This document shows, piece by piece, positions 23,700 to 33,100 of a stretch of 64,000 nucleotides of DNA. The translations under genes were made by a program, and so were the position numbers. The DNA is from Ardenticatenaceae bacterium (GTDB taxonomy: Bacteria; Chloroflexota; Anaerolineae; Promineifilales; Promineifilaceae). Under the pieces are notes generated by a model that saw nothing but the letters and a program-made list of their open reading frames with translations, did no database searches and was not told the DNA's origin. How positions within the stretch are numbered: position 1 is the stretch's first letter; every line of letters starts with the position of its first letter. The DNA lies in the NCBI GenBank assembly GCA_011525915.1, contig WYBM01000051.1, forward strand, positions 124,001 to 188,000, given 5' to 3'.

Positions 23700-26600
23700 A
23701 TGAGTGAGACCCAACCTACATGGATCGGCCGCACCCTGAGCGGCCGCTATCACATTGAAGCACGCTTGGGGCATGGCGGCATGTCTACGGTGTACAAAGC
23801 CCAAGACCCTAACCTGCGGCGAGCCGTGGCCATCAAGATTATTCATCCCCACCTTTCTGAAAACCCGGAATTTGTCAGGCGGTTTGAACAAGAGGCGGCA
23901 GCGGTAGCCAAACTGCGCCATCCGAACATTATGCAAGTTCATGACTTTAACCATGACAGCAACACCTATTACATTGTCTTTGAATATATCGCCGGCCAAC
24001 CTCTTAATGACAAACTCAAAGCCTTAAGCGAGGCGCAGATTCGGATACCGTTAAAAGACGCCGTTTCGCTTATGATTCCGTTGTGTGAAGCGGTGGCCTA
24101 TGCCCACGGCCGTAACATGATCCACCGTGATCTTAAGCCCTCCAATGTCATCATAGACCTGCTTAACCAACCCATTCTGTTGGATTTTGGTATCGCCAAA
24201 ATTGTAGGCGGTGACCACGTCCATACCGCCACCGGCGCCACGGTGGGCACGGCCGCCTACATGGCCCCAGAGCAGGTGTTAGGGTCAGAGATCGACCATC
24301 GCGCTGATATCTATTCCCTGGGCATCATTCTGTATGAGATGGCCGCCGGCGAACCACCGTACAAAGGCAACTCGCCCCTGACGGTGATGATGAAACACGT
24401 CAACGAGCCCCTGCCAGACATTACCTACTTCAACAGCAATTTACCGGCCAGCTTCAAATTTATCCTGGAACAATGCCTGGCCAAAAAGCCGGAATACCGT
24501 TTTAGTTCGGCCTCAGAAATGGCCATGGCGCTGCGCGAGGTAGAGCAGCAGTTAGCCACCCCCACGGCCACCCAATCTTTTGCCAGCCTGTCTACCGCCA
24601 GCCAACAACCCTCTGACCCTGCGCTTCAAACCAAGCCCACATTCCCTACGGCCGTCGCCTCCACGGCAGAATCTACCCGCATTAAAACACCAGCCCCAGC
24701 CGTTACCACCCCGACCACCCCCCAAAAACGCCGCCCAACGTTGTGGTATGCCGGGGCGGCTGTACTGGTTTTAGCGGTGTTGGCCCTGGCCGCCTTTTTG
24801 GTGAGCCGTAACCGGGGGGCAGCAGAGACGGCCGTGCCTACCTCTGGCGGCATGGTCCAAATTCCCGCCGGAACCTACACCGTGGGCCAGGACAGCGGCG
24901 GCAGCAACACGGCCGCCGCCCAACAAGTGACCCTGGCCACCTACTGGCTTGATCGCAAAGAGACCACCAATGCCCACTATGCCGCCTACCTGGCAGAAAG
25001 CAGCGCGGAGCCACCAGAACATTGGCAGGGGCGCACCCCACCGTCCGGGGCAGACCAACTGCCCGTCCAGGGCATCACCTGGCAAATGGCCGCCGATTAC
25101 TGCCACTGGCAGGGCAAACGGCTGCCCACCGAAGCCGAATGGGAAGTGGCCGCCCGTGGGGAGTTGGGGCTGTTGTACCCCTGGGGCAGCAAGGCCAACA
25201 CCGTTTCCCTGCCAGTCAGCCATACCTACCCCGTGGGCTCTATTGCCATCAACCGTTCGCCATTTGGCGTGTATGATATGAGCGGCAACGTCTGGGAATG
25301 GGTAGCCGAGCCCTACACGGCCGTGCCTGAAGGCCAAAAGATCACCCGTGGTGGTGCGTATGACTTCCTCAAAGATATGACCTACCGGCTGCAAGGTGAC
25401 CCCACCGTGCCCACCATGTACAAAACCGTAGGGGTGCGCTGCGCCGCCACCCAGGTAGAGGTGGTCCCAGATGCCGATACATTGGTCCATGACACCTTCA
25501 CCGATGAAACCAGCGGCTGGCCAATTATGGAAGAAGGCTCTGTTTTGTCCGGCTATCACCCCCCCGACTATTACCACGTGCAGGCCGGCCAGCCCCACCA
25601 GATCGCCACCTCGTTTTTTGGTGGTGACTTTACCAACATTGGCCTGGAAGCGGATGTTTTTGTAGACAGTACCAACACTGAAACCGGCGATTTTCGCTAT
25701 GGGCTGATCACCCGCCGCCGCAGCGACCAATTTTATGCGTTCACCGTCTCGCCGCGTGGGGGTACATGGGCTGTCATCAAAGCCTCACCTGAAGGGCTGC
25801 AAACGCTGGCGGATGGTCCCTTAGAAGGTTTACGCAACGCGGCTGAAACCCCAGATCGCTTACGGGTAGATGCCATCGGCAGCACCTTTTTGTTTTTTGT
25901 GAACGGCGAGCTGCTCAGCACCTTCAACGATGCCAGTTATGCTCATGGCGACATCGGCTTTTATGTGGAAACATTCGATGAAGAACGCGCTCACGTGCAT
26001 TATGATTTGGTGCAGGCCCAGGCACTTGCCCAGGGAACGGAAACGGCCGTCACCCTGCCGCCACAAACCACCAACCCCACCGTCGTACCAGAAGAAACGC
26101 TGGCCGAAACACCTTCTACAGAGGTCCCCACGACCGTGGCCGAAACGGCTCCAGACCCTACCGGAGAACCCACTCCCGAAGGCCCCTTGCCCTCGGCCAG
26201 GGGAATGACCCTCGTGGATGGGGGGACGTATGTGGTGGGTGTAGACACGGCCGTGACGCTGGCCCCCTTTTGGATTGATGTGACCGAAGTCAGCAATGCT
26301 CACTATGCCCAGTTTGTGGCCGAAACGGGCCAGGTGCCCCCGGCCAGCTGGCCAGACGGTGTAATGCCTGCTGATCAAGAAGCACATCCCGTCCAGGGCA
26401 TCAGTTGGGCCACGGCCGTGGTCTACTGCCAATGGGCTAATAAACGCCTGCCCACAGAAGCCGAATGGGAGGTCGCCGCCCGCGGCCCTCACGGGGCCTT
26501 GTACCCCTGGGGAGATAATGCCCAGACGGTAGACCTGCCGGCCGGCGGTACCTATGCGGTGGGCACGGTGCCGGAAAACCGCAGCTACTTCGGTGCCCAT

Positions 26601-27617
26601 GATATGGCTGGCAACGTGTGGGAATGGGTGGCTGACCCGTTTAACCCGGCGGCTGCCGGCGAACAGATCATCCGCGGCGGCGCCTATAGTTTTCCCCAGA
26701 ACCTGGTGGATTTTGTGGCCGGAGATCCGGCTAATGATCTGATGATCACCAACAGCGGCATGCGCTGTGCCGCCGATGCCGTCAGCCAGGAAGCCGACCC
26801 GGATGCCCTTATTCAAGATGATTTTAGTGATCATCTCAGCGGCTGGTTAAATGCCCGGGCACCGGTAGGCCCTTACTTTTACGGCTATCACCCTACCGAC
26901 TTTTACCACGTCCAGGTCAGTGAAGCCGGTGGCTGCCTCACCATCTACCGCAACCTGCCCATTGACCATTTTACGGCCGCAGCCGAGATCTTTATCGCCG
27001 CCAGTGACACGGAAGATGGCGATTTCCGCTATGGCCTGATCACGCGTGAGGAAGGCAACAACTTTTACGCCTTTACCGTCTCACCCCGGTCACAAACCTG
27101 GAAGGTGCTGAAAAGCACCGCCAGCGGCCTGACCCTAATGGCCGAGGGCACAAACGTGACCATCAACGGTGCAGACCAGGCAAACCGTGACCGACTGTAC
27201 ATTGTTGGCAATGGACCTGAGATGACATTTTTTGTGAATGGCACGTTGGTTAGCCAGGTCAATGACCCGGAATACACAAGGGGAAATGTGGGCTTCATCG
27301 TAGAGACACGGGATGAGACCTATGCCCATGTGCATTTTGATTCGCTGGTGGTACGGCCCTTATCTGCCTCCCTTCCTACCTCCACCACCACCGCTGCCAC
27401 CTACCCGGTAGACACGCCTATTTGTCAGGGCTCCGTGCGCACCGAGGATGCGTTAACACAATTCACCACCCACACCGTCGCCCCTGGGGAAAATTTACTG
27501 GCTATTGCCGCCCGTTACAGCATCACACCGGAAGCGATCTTAGCCGCAAACGGCAAAAGTATTGATAACCCCAATGTTATTCGTCTGGGCCAGACGTTGA
27601 TTATTCCTGAATCCTGA
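23700..27617 (+). CDS. Receptor Ser/Thr kinase with duplicated FGE-like/lectin-like modules and LysM
   Basis: A 1305-residue transmembrane kinase. Residues 14-285 are a Hanks-type kinase with GHGGMSTVY loop, K46 (VAIK), H142-R-D144 (HRDLKPSN), D162-F-G and MAPEQ. A Thr/Pro-rich linker leads to one membrane helix (about 350-368). Outside are two copies of a 440-residue module: an FGE-sulfatase-like domain (about 384-583 and 838-1015) followed by a lectin/DUF1080-like domain (about 594-775 and 1025-1205). A LysM domain ends the protein (about 1258-1304). The Cys pair of true formylglycine-generating enzymes is absent (RGGAYDFLKDM, RGGAYSFPQNL), so these FGE domains probably bind rather than catalyse. 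LysM suggests cell-wall binding. The ATG has GAGGAA upstream. Confidence 0.93.
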   Translation: MSETQPTWIGRTLSGRYHIEARLGHGGMSTVYKAQDPNLRRAVAIKIIHPHLSENPEFVRRFEQEAAAVAKLRHPNIMQVHDFNHDSNTYYIVFEYIAGQPLNDKLKALSEAQIRIPLKDAVSLMIPLCEAVAYAHGRNMIHRDLKPSNVIIDLLNQPILLDFGIAKIVGGDHVHTATGATVGTAAYMAPEQVLGSEIDHRADIYSLGIILYEMAAGEPPYKGNSPLTVMMKHVNEPLPDITYFNSNLPASFKFILEQCLAKKPEYRFSSASEMAMALREVEQQLATPTATQSFASLSTASQQPSDPALQTKPTFPTAVASTAESTRIKTPAPAVTTPTTPQKRRPTLWYAGAAVLVLAVLALAAFLVSRNRGAAETAVPTSGGMVQIPAGTYTVGQDSGGSNTAAAQQVTLATYWLDRKETTNAHYAAYLAESSAEPPEHWQGRTPPSGADQLPVQGITWQMAADYCHWQGKRLPTEAEWEVAARGELGLLYPWGSKANTVSLPVSHTYPVGSIAINRSPFGVYDMSGNVWEWVAEPYTAVPEGQKITRGGAYDFLKDMTYRLQGDPTVPTMYKTVGVRCAATQVEVVPDADTLVHDTFTDETSGWPIMEEGSVLSGYHPPDYYHVQAGQPHQIATSFFGGDFTNIGLEADVFVDSTNTETGDFRYGLITRRRSDQFYAFTVSPRGGTWAVIKASPEGLQTLADGPLEGLRNAAETPDRLRVDAIGSTFLFFVNGELLSTFNDASYAHGDIGFYVETFDEERAHVHYDLVQAQALAQGTETAVTLPPQTTNPTVVPEETLAETPSTEVPTTVAETAPDPTGEPTPEGPLPSARGMTLVDGGTYVVGVDTAVTLAPFWIDVTEVSNAHYAQFVAETGQVPPASWPDGVMPADQEAHPVQGISWATAVVYCQWANKRLPTEAEWEVAARGPHGALYPWGDNAQTVDLPAGGTYAVGTVPENRSYFGAHDMAGNVWEWVADPFNPAAAGEQIIRGGAYSFPQNLVDFVAGDPANDLMITNSGMRCAADAVSQEADPDALIQDDFSDHLSGWLNARAPVGPYFYGYHPTDFYHVQVSEAGGCLTIYRNLPIDHFTAAAEIFIAASDTEDGDFRYGLITREEGNNFYAFTVSPRSQTWKVLKSTASGLTLMAEGTNVTINGADQANRDRLYIVGNGPEMTFFVNGTLVSQVNDPEYTRGNVGFIVETRDETYAHVHFDSLVVRPLSASLPTSTTTAATYPVDTPICQGSVRTEDALTQFTTHTVAPGENLLAIAARYSITPEAILAANGKSIDNPNVIRLGQTLIIPES

Positions 27618-27635
27618 CATCGTTGACAGGCGCAT

Positions 27636-28787
27636 TTATGACGGGGACGGCCGTTTGCCGGCCGTCTCCGTAACCCGCTCCCCGGCAATCCGCTCTGTAG
27701 TCTCTTTGGCTTCCGGCGACAGATCCATAAGCTGGTAAAAAGCCGCTTTGTCCAACGTCAGCGTCTCTGTTTCTTCATAACCGGGGTCGGCAATCACCGT
27801 AGCCAGGCGCGCCCCACCGCGCAGCAACGCAATCTCCCCAAAATATTGCCCGGGCTTTAACCGGGCCACAGCAATAGATGAATTGTCTGGTTCACGCAGC
27901 AGCACTTCTACCGCCCCTTTGGTGATAATATAAAACTTGTCCGGCGGTTCCCCCTCACGCAAGATCACCTCACCGGGTTGGAAACATTGCGGCTTTAACT
28001 GGCGTGTGACGGCGCGCAGGTGAGCCTCGTCCATCATGGGGAAAGCCGCAGCCAGGTATTCATCAATGATCTCGCCGTCAGACAAGATGATGGTACGTGT
28101 GACCCGCTGTGCCAGGTCTTTATCATGCGTAACCATAAAGATTGTTTTGCCCTGGGCCACCAGCTTTTCAAACAGGTCAAAGATGGCCGCAGCCGTCTTA
28201 GAATCCAGATTACCGGTAGGCTCATCGGCCACCAGGATAGGGGGGTCGTTGGCCAGGGCGCGGGCAATGGCCACGCGCTGCTGCTGCCCACCGGAAATTT
28301 CCGTGGGCTTTTTGAAGGCATGTTCTTTGATTTCCACCAGATCAAGCAGATGCAGCGCCCGTTCTTGCCGTTCGCGGTTGTTGTGGAACGTGTCACAAAA
28401 ATCCATGGGCAGCATGACGTTTTCGATGTTGGTAAGGGAAGGTAACAGCTGAAAAAACTGAAAAACCACACCTACGTTCAGGCCACGCCAGGCAGCGACA
28501 GCGTCTTCACCCAGGGTGTGTATGGGCTGACCATCGATCATGATCTTGCCCGATGTTGGTTTGTCTATGCCGGTAAGCATATTGATGAGCGTGGTCTTGC
28601 CACTGCCAGATTTACCGATGACGGCTATAAACTCACCGCGGCTGACCTGTAAATCCAACTGCTTAAGCGCCAGAAAGTCACCGGCAGGGGTAGGGTAGGC
28701 TTTTATCACTTGCTGCAAATCTATAAGGAGGGGTGTACTATGGGGTTGACCCGCTATTTTCCCTTTTTGACGAAAGCGGTTAAACAT
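27636..28787 (-). CDS. ABC ATPase fused to a cyclic-nucleotide-binding domain
   Basis: A 383-residue fusion. Residues about 20-245 are a MacB/LolD-like ATPase with GKSGSGKTTLIN, ISGGQQQRVAIARALA, LVADEPTGNLDS and VTHDKDLAQ. Residues about 265-370 are a cNMP-binding fold (FQPGEVILREGEPPDKFYII, then FGEIALLRGGARLATVIA as phosphate-binding cassette). The cassette Arg is present, so binding of cAMP or cGMP is plausible. No permease gene is adjacent, so it must serve a distant permease. The ATG at 28787 is chosen (AAGGAA at 7-8 bp). Converges with the kinase gene; two ACGGCCGT-type sites near its 3' end form a hairpin (27646-27666). Confidence 0.9.
   Translation of the reverse strand: MFNRFRQKGKIAGQPHSTPLLIDLQQVIKAYPTPAGDFLALKQLDLQVSRGEFIAVIGKSGSGKTTLINMLTGIDKPTSGKIMIDGQPIHTLGEDAVAAWRGLNVGVVFQFFQLLPSLTNIENVMLPMDFCDTFHNNRERQERALHLLDLVEIKEHAFKKPTEISGGQQQRVAIARALANDPPILVADEPTGNLDSKTAAAIFDLFEKLVAQGKTIFMVTHDKDLAQRVTRTIILSDGEIIDEYLAAAFPMMDEAHLRAVTRQLKPQCFQPGEVILREGEPPDKFYIITKGAVEVLLREPDNSSIAVARLKPGQYFGEIALLRGGARLATVIADPGYEETETLTLDKAAFYQLMDLSPEAKETTERIAGERVTETAGKRPSPS
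27646..27666. repeat. Hairpin formed by two adjacent GGCCG palindromes
   Basis: GACGGCCG and CGGCCGTC are perfect complements around a 5-nt loop, within the last codons of the ABC-cNMP gene and between two convergent stop codons. It has no T-run on either side, so terminator function is doubtful. Confidence 0.5.
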
Positions 28788-28973
28788 GGGGGGTTCCTTG
28801 TGTAAAATAAAACATGATTTGGGCCTACGGCCGTGCCACCCCCTTATACGCACCAATCGCAAACTGGTTTCAACCCTACCGTAGCGACGCTCCCAGATGG
28901 CTTCATTGTTACTTTTAAATCGGGCACGCCATATGCAGGGGATTTTTTCTTCATCACTGCGGCCATCCGGTAT

Positions 28974-30002
28974 TCAGGCAGTGTGAACGTTTGGCGTTAA
29001 TTCTCCCCGTAAGTCTGCCTGCATTTTGGTTTTTACGGCCGTGACATCATCATAAACGCTTAACAGATAGGCCAGCTTTGTTAAGGCTGCTTCCGGCGTC
29101 ATGTCATAGCCGCTGATGACACCAGCGTCGGCCAGGGCAGAGCCGGTGGCGTATTTGGTCAGGTCAACGGTGCCGCGCAGGCATTGGGTACAATCCACAA
29201 TGACCACGCCGCGGCTGGCAGCCTGAGCCAATACGCGCAAGAATTCACGATCATTGTCCGGGGCGTTGCCCGCGCCATAGGTTTCCAAAATGAGGCCGCG
29301 CAGGGGAGGTTGCAATATATTTTCCAGGATGCGGGCAGACATGCCAGGATAAAGGCGCAGCGCGCCTACGTCGCCGGGGGTGGCGAGTTCATGCAGCGCC
29401 AAGGTGTGGGTGGGCAACGGCCGTACCAATGCCCAGTTTATCTCTACACTGATGCCCAGCTCCGCCAGTGGGTGGCAGTTAGGCGAATCAAAGGCATCAA
29501 AGCCGGCGGCGTCTACTTTCACCACCCGGCAGCCACGAAACAGCTTCTTGTGAAAGTATAGGCACACTTCGGGAATGGTGTAATTGGCGGCCAACAGCAG
29601 GGAGGCGATGAGGTTTTCCTGAGCATCGTTGCGGATCTCACAGAGGGGGATTTGCGACCCGGTGAAGATGACCGGCTTGCCCAACCCTTCTAACATGAAA
29701 GCCAGTGCCGAAGCTGAGTAAGCCATGGTGTCCGTGCCATGCAAAACAATGAAGCCATCGTACGCGTCATAATGGTGGCAAATGTCGCGGGCAATGCGTG
29801 ACCAGTCAGCGGGGGTCATGTTGGGCGAATCCAGCAGCGGATCATACTGACTGATGTGGTAGTCAGGGAGTTGACGGTGTTGGAAGGCGGGGTTAGCCGC
29901 CATCAGGCTTTGTAAAAAGTTGGGGACGGGCTGGTAACGGCCGTCAACCTGCTGCATGCCAATGGTGCCCCCGGTGTAAGCGATGTACACTTTTTTCTTC
30001 AT
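28974..30002 (-). CDS. ansA: L-asparaginase, type I-like
   Basis: A 342-residue cytoplasmic enzyme that splits asparagine to aspartate and ammonia. The first catalytic Thr is in YIAYTGGTIGMQQ near the N-terminus, and the second in VLHGTDTMAYSASALAF; SQIPLCEIRNDAQENL follows. The absence of a signal peptide and the length fit the type I (AnsA) group. The ATG at 30002 has AGGGAG upstream. The frame continues upstream into a heptad-repeat array, which translates to low-complexity residues and is not part of the gene. Minus strand, downstream of the DUF4011 helicase. Confidence 0.92.
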   Translation of the reverse strand: MKKKVYIAYTGGTIGMQQVDGRYQPVPNFLQSLMAANPAFQHRQLPDYHISQYDPLLDSPNMTPADWSRIARDICHHYDAYDGFIVLHGTDTMAYSASALAFMLEGLGKPVIFTGSQIPLCEIRNDAQENLIASLLLAANYTIPEVCLYFHKKLFRGCRVVKVDAAGFDAFDSPNCHPLAELGISVEINWALVRPLPTHTLALHELATPGDVGALRLYPGMSARILENILQPPLRGLILETYGAGNAPDNDREFLRVLAQAASRGVVIVDCTQCLRGTVDLTKYATGSALADAGVISGYDMTPEAALTKLAYLLSVYDDVTAVKTKMQADLRGELTPNVHTA

Positions 30003-30019
30003 ACCACACTCCCTAAAAC

Positions 30020-30112
30020 CAGTAATCAGAAGTCCGTCATCAGTTTTCAGTAGGCTATTTCCAGAGACAGACCAGTACTGAAAACTGTATACTGATGACT
30101 GAAAACTGATAC
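30020..30112. repeat. ACTGA/TCAGT heptad array (copy b)
   Basis: Lies between the helicase stop and the asparaginase start. ATCAGTTTTCAGT (30039-30051) and ACTGAAAACTGAT (30098-30110) are perfect complements; between them are ACTGAAAACTGTAT and ACTGATG units. The transcript could fold into a long hairpin. Confidence 0.8.
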
Positions 30113-30133
30113 TAGATTGCCCTTCCCAGGCTG

Positions 30134-33100
30134 TCACTCGCGCACAGATACCCGCTGCCGCCCCTGTGCCAGCCTGCCCTGTACAAGCAAACGGTCAATG
30201 GATGCCTGTACGGCCGTGTCTACCTTGCTGCCCACCTGCCGAAAGCCCAACAACCGGGCCACCGGCAGCGGTACATCGCCTCTAAGCATATCAACCGCAT
30301 CATACACAGTTAAAAAAACGGCCTCATCTATTTCTTGGGGGGCTATCAACTCAAACTTGCGCGATATGGGTGGCACATTGGCGCGATTTCGCACCGGGGG
30401 CTGCTCCATTTGCGGTGCCCATAAAAAATCACCCCGGCGTAAAACACGGCCGTTGGCCACGACATCGGCGATAATACGATCAGCGATGTTGTCATTGGCT
30501 GTCAGCACTTTATAACCGGCGGCCTGCCACAGCCGGCGCATTGCTTCCATAATGTGCACCGGCGACTCTACGGCGACCACCGTTTCCAGGCAGTGCAGCA
30601 CACTCTGCCGAAACGTCACATACTCCGCATAACGATGGTGGAAAGATGCCTTGCTGGCCGGCAGCGCAACCTGGGCCACCTGGTAATCGGGCACAGGGCG
30701 GGGGGGGGCAGCGGCTTCCAAGGGGGCATATCTTTCCAGCACCACAGGCGGGTCTGGGGACACGGCCGTTTCCCCCTCTGCTGCCTCAATCTCAGCCACC
30801 AGCCGCGCCAGCTCGGCCGCCGGACTTTGCCACCAGGCATGGCTCCATACCCGGATCACCGGCCAGCCCAGGTGTGCCAATACCTGTGCCTGAATGCGAT
30901 CCCGGTCACGGGCAGAGCGCGCCAGGTGGTAATTATCACCGTCACACTCCAACCCCACCCGGTAATACCCAGGCCGACGGTCATCCCACACGGCCAGGTC
31001 TACCCGCATGGATCCCTCACCTACCCGGTGCGCCAGGCGGTACCCATGCTGGTGCAGGGCCGCGGCTACCACTTCTTCAAAAGGCGCGGCTTGAGATACG
31101 GCATCCAGCGCCCCCTCTTCTGGAGCTAATTCCGGCAGATGACCCGTTTGAGCATAGTGCAAATATTGTTGCAGCACGGCGACGCCCCGCGCTTCTACCC
31201 GGTCGGCATCAATATCGGCCGCTGTCAGGTTGGTGAAGATTTCACAGCGCTGGCGAGCGCGGGTGATCAGCACATTCAGCCGCCGTTCACCACCAGGCTG
31301 GTTGAGCGGGCCAAAGTTTAAGGACACACGACCGTCGGCGGCACGGCCGTAACCCACACTAATAAAAATCACGTCACGTTCATCACCCTGTACATTTTCC
31401 AGGTTCTTCACAAAAAAGGGCTCGGTGGTGTGTGTAGTAAAAAATGGTTCGGCACTCGGATCAGCGCGTCGCAGGCGCTCCAGATGATCGCGGATGGCTT
31501 CGCTCTGGCTGGCGCTAAAGGCTACGACTCCCAGCGTAAGCGGTGGCTCGGCCGTTGCCAGTTGGGCCCGCGCCTGAGCCATCACAGCCTCTGCTACTGC
31601 CTGAGCCTCCGCCGGGTTGGTGCGGCTGCGCCCGCGGTCATACACCGTTTGCGGCAGCACATGCAGGTGCAATCCCAGCGCTTGTCGGGTTGCGTCCGGG
31701 CTGGGAAAAATGACGAGTTGGCGTTCGTAAAACGCACGGTTTGACATAGCAATCAGCGATTCGTGACGGCTGCGGTAATGCCAGCGCAGCATGCGCTGTG
31801 GTGCATTTTGGGCACAAAATAAATCAAGAATGCTTTCCGAGTTCGTTTGCAGATTGGAGCGTGGGGTGTGGTTATCCTCGTAATCCCCTTCCACCAACCC
31901 TTGCTCATCACGACTTTCCTGGCCCACAATTCTCTCAAAAAAAGTGGTGGGCGGCAGCTGACGGCTGTCACCTACCACCACCACCTGACGGCCGCGCAAA
32001 ATGGCGCCCAATGCATCTACCGGGCGTACCTGGCTGGCCTCGTCAAAAATCACCAGGTCAAAGGTGATGCTGTCTGGCGGCAGGAAGGCAGCAATAGAAA
32101 GGGGGCTCATCATAAACACTGGCTTGATGCGCTGAATGGCCCGGCCCGCTTCCAGCATCAGGGTGCGAATGGGTTTATGCTGCCGCTGTTTGTTGATCTC
32201 GGCTTGCAGCAGCCCCATTTGCCCAGCGGCAGCGTAACGGGGCAGACACTGCCAGTGCCTCTGCGCTAACCGGACCCGGTTAGCGGCCAAAAAGTGGCTG
32301 TCCAACACCTGAAACTGCCGGACGGCCGTGTTTTGAGCGGCGCTGTCTGACTCGCTTAATATTTGCCGGGAGATGGTGGCTTTTTCCACGAGACCGGTAA
32401 ACCAGGCCAGGTTAAAGAGATCGCTCAGGTGCGCCGCCCCGTGAGGCCAGGTGTGAGCTGCCTCAGCCACCGCGGCCAACCCATCGGCCTGAAGCTGATG
32501 CACCACCTGGTTATACGCTACCATTTCCGGAAAACGGTCTGCCCCGGCGTGGATGCGCGACAAAATGTCTTGCTGCTCCGGCAGTGAGGTATTCAGAAAG
32601 GCTTGTTTTGATCCCAGACGCCGTGTTTCGTCAAACTGTAAATAAGCAAAGAGCTGACCTACGGCCGTCTGGTAGGTGCTGCGGGCCTGGTCTATGGCAG
32701 ATATGGCCAGGCGCAGCCAGTCACCGTGTACACCATGAGCGGCGTAAGCCAGCAGCGCCGGGTCATAGCGCCCGGCTTGAATCTCTTTGTGTACGTCTAC
32801 CAACCACCGGCTGACCCGCAGCAGATCGCCCCATGCTGCGGCCTCATTTTGCCAGCGAACGGTAAATAATCTGGGCAGCAGCGAAACCATCCCCTCTAAC
32901 ATGGGCTGCAGCCGTTGTACGTCTAAAATAGCATCGATGGCGCCGATTTGCTGCTCCCATGAATCAGGCAGGGCGCGTCGGCATAGCCCGGCCAACTGCT
33001 GCCGTGCCCGCCGATATTGGCCAGAAAGGGTCCGCCATCGTTTAGGCCCGGTCATAAGCCCCTGGCGAATGGGCATTACGTCCTGGGCCCACGCCTCAGG

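Noticed and set aside
24771..26834. Two minus-strand frames of over 300 codons opposite the kinase gene
   Set aside because: Gly/His-rich shadow frames of the duplicated FGE-lectin modules; they are alike only because the module is duplicated.
30003..30137. N-terminal extension of the asparaginase
   Set aside because: It is translated heptad array (Ser/Val/Tyr-rich) upstream of a start with a good ribosome-binding site.
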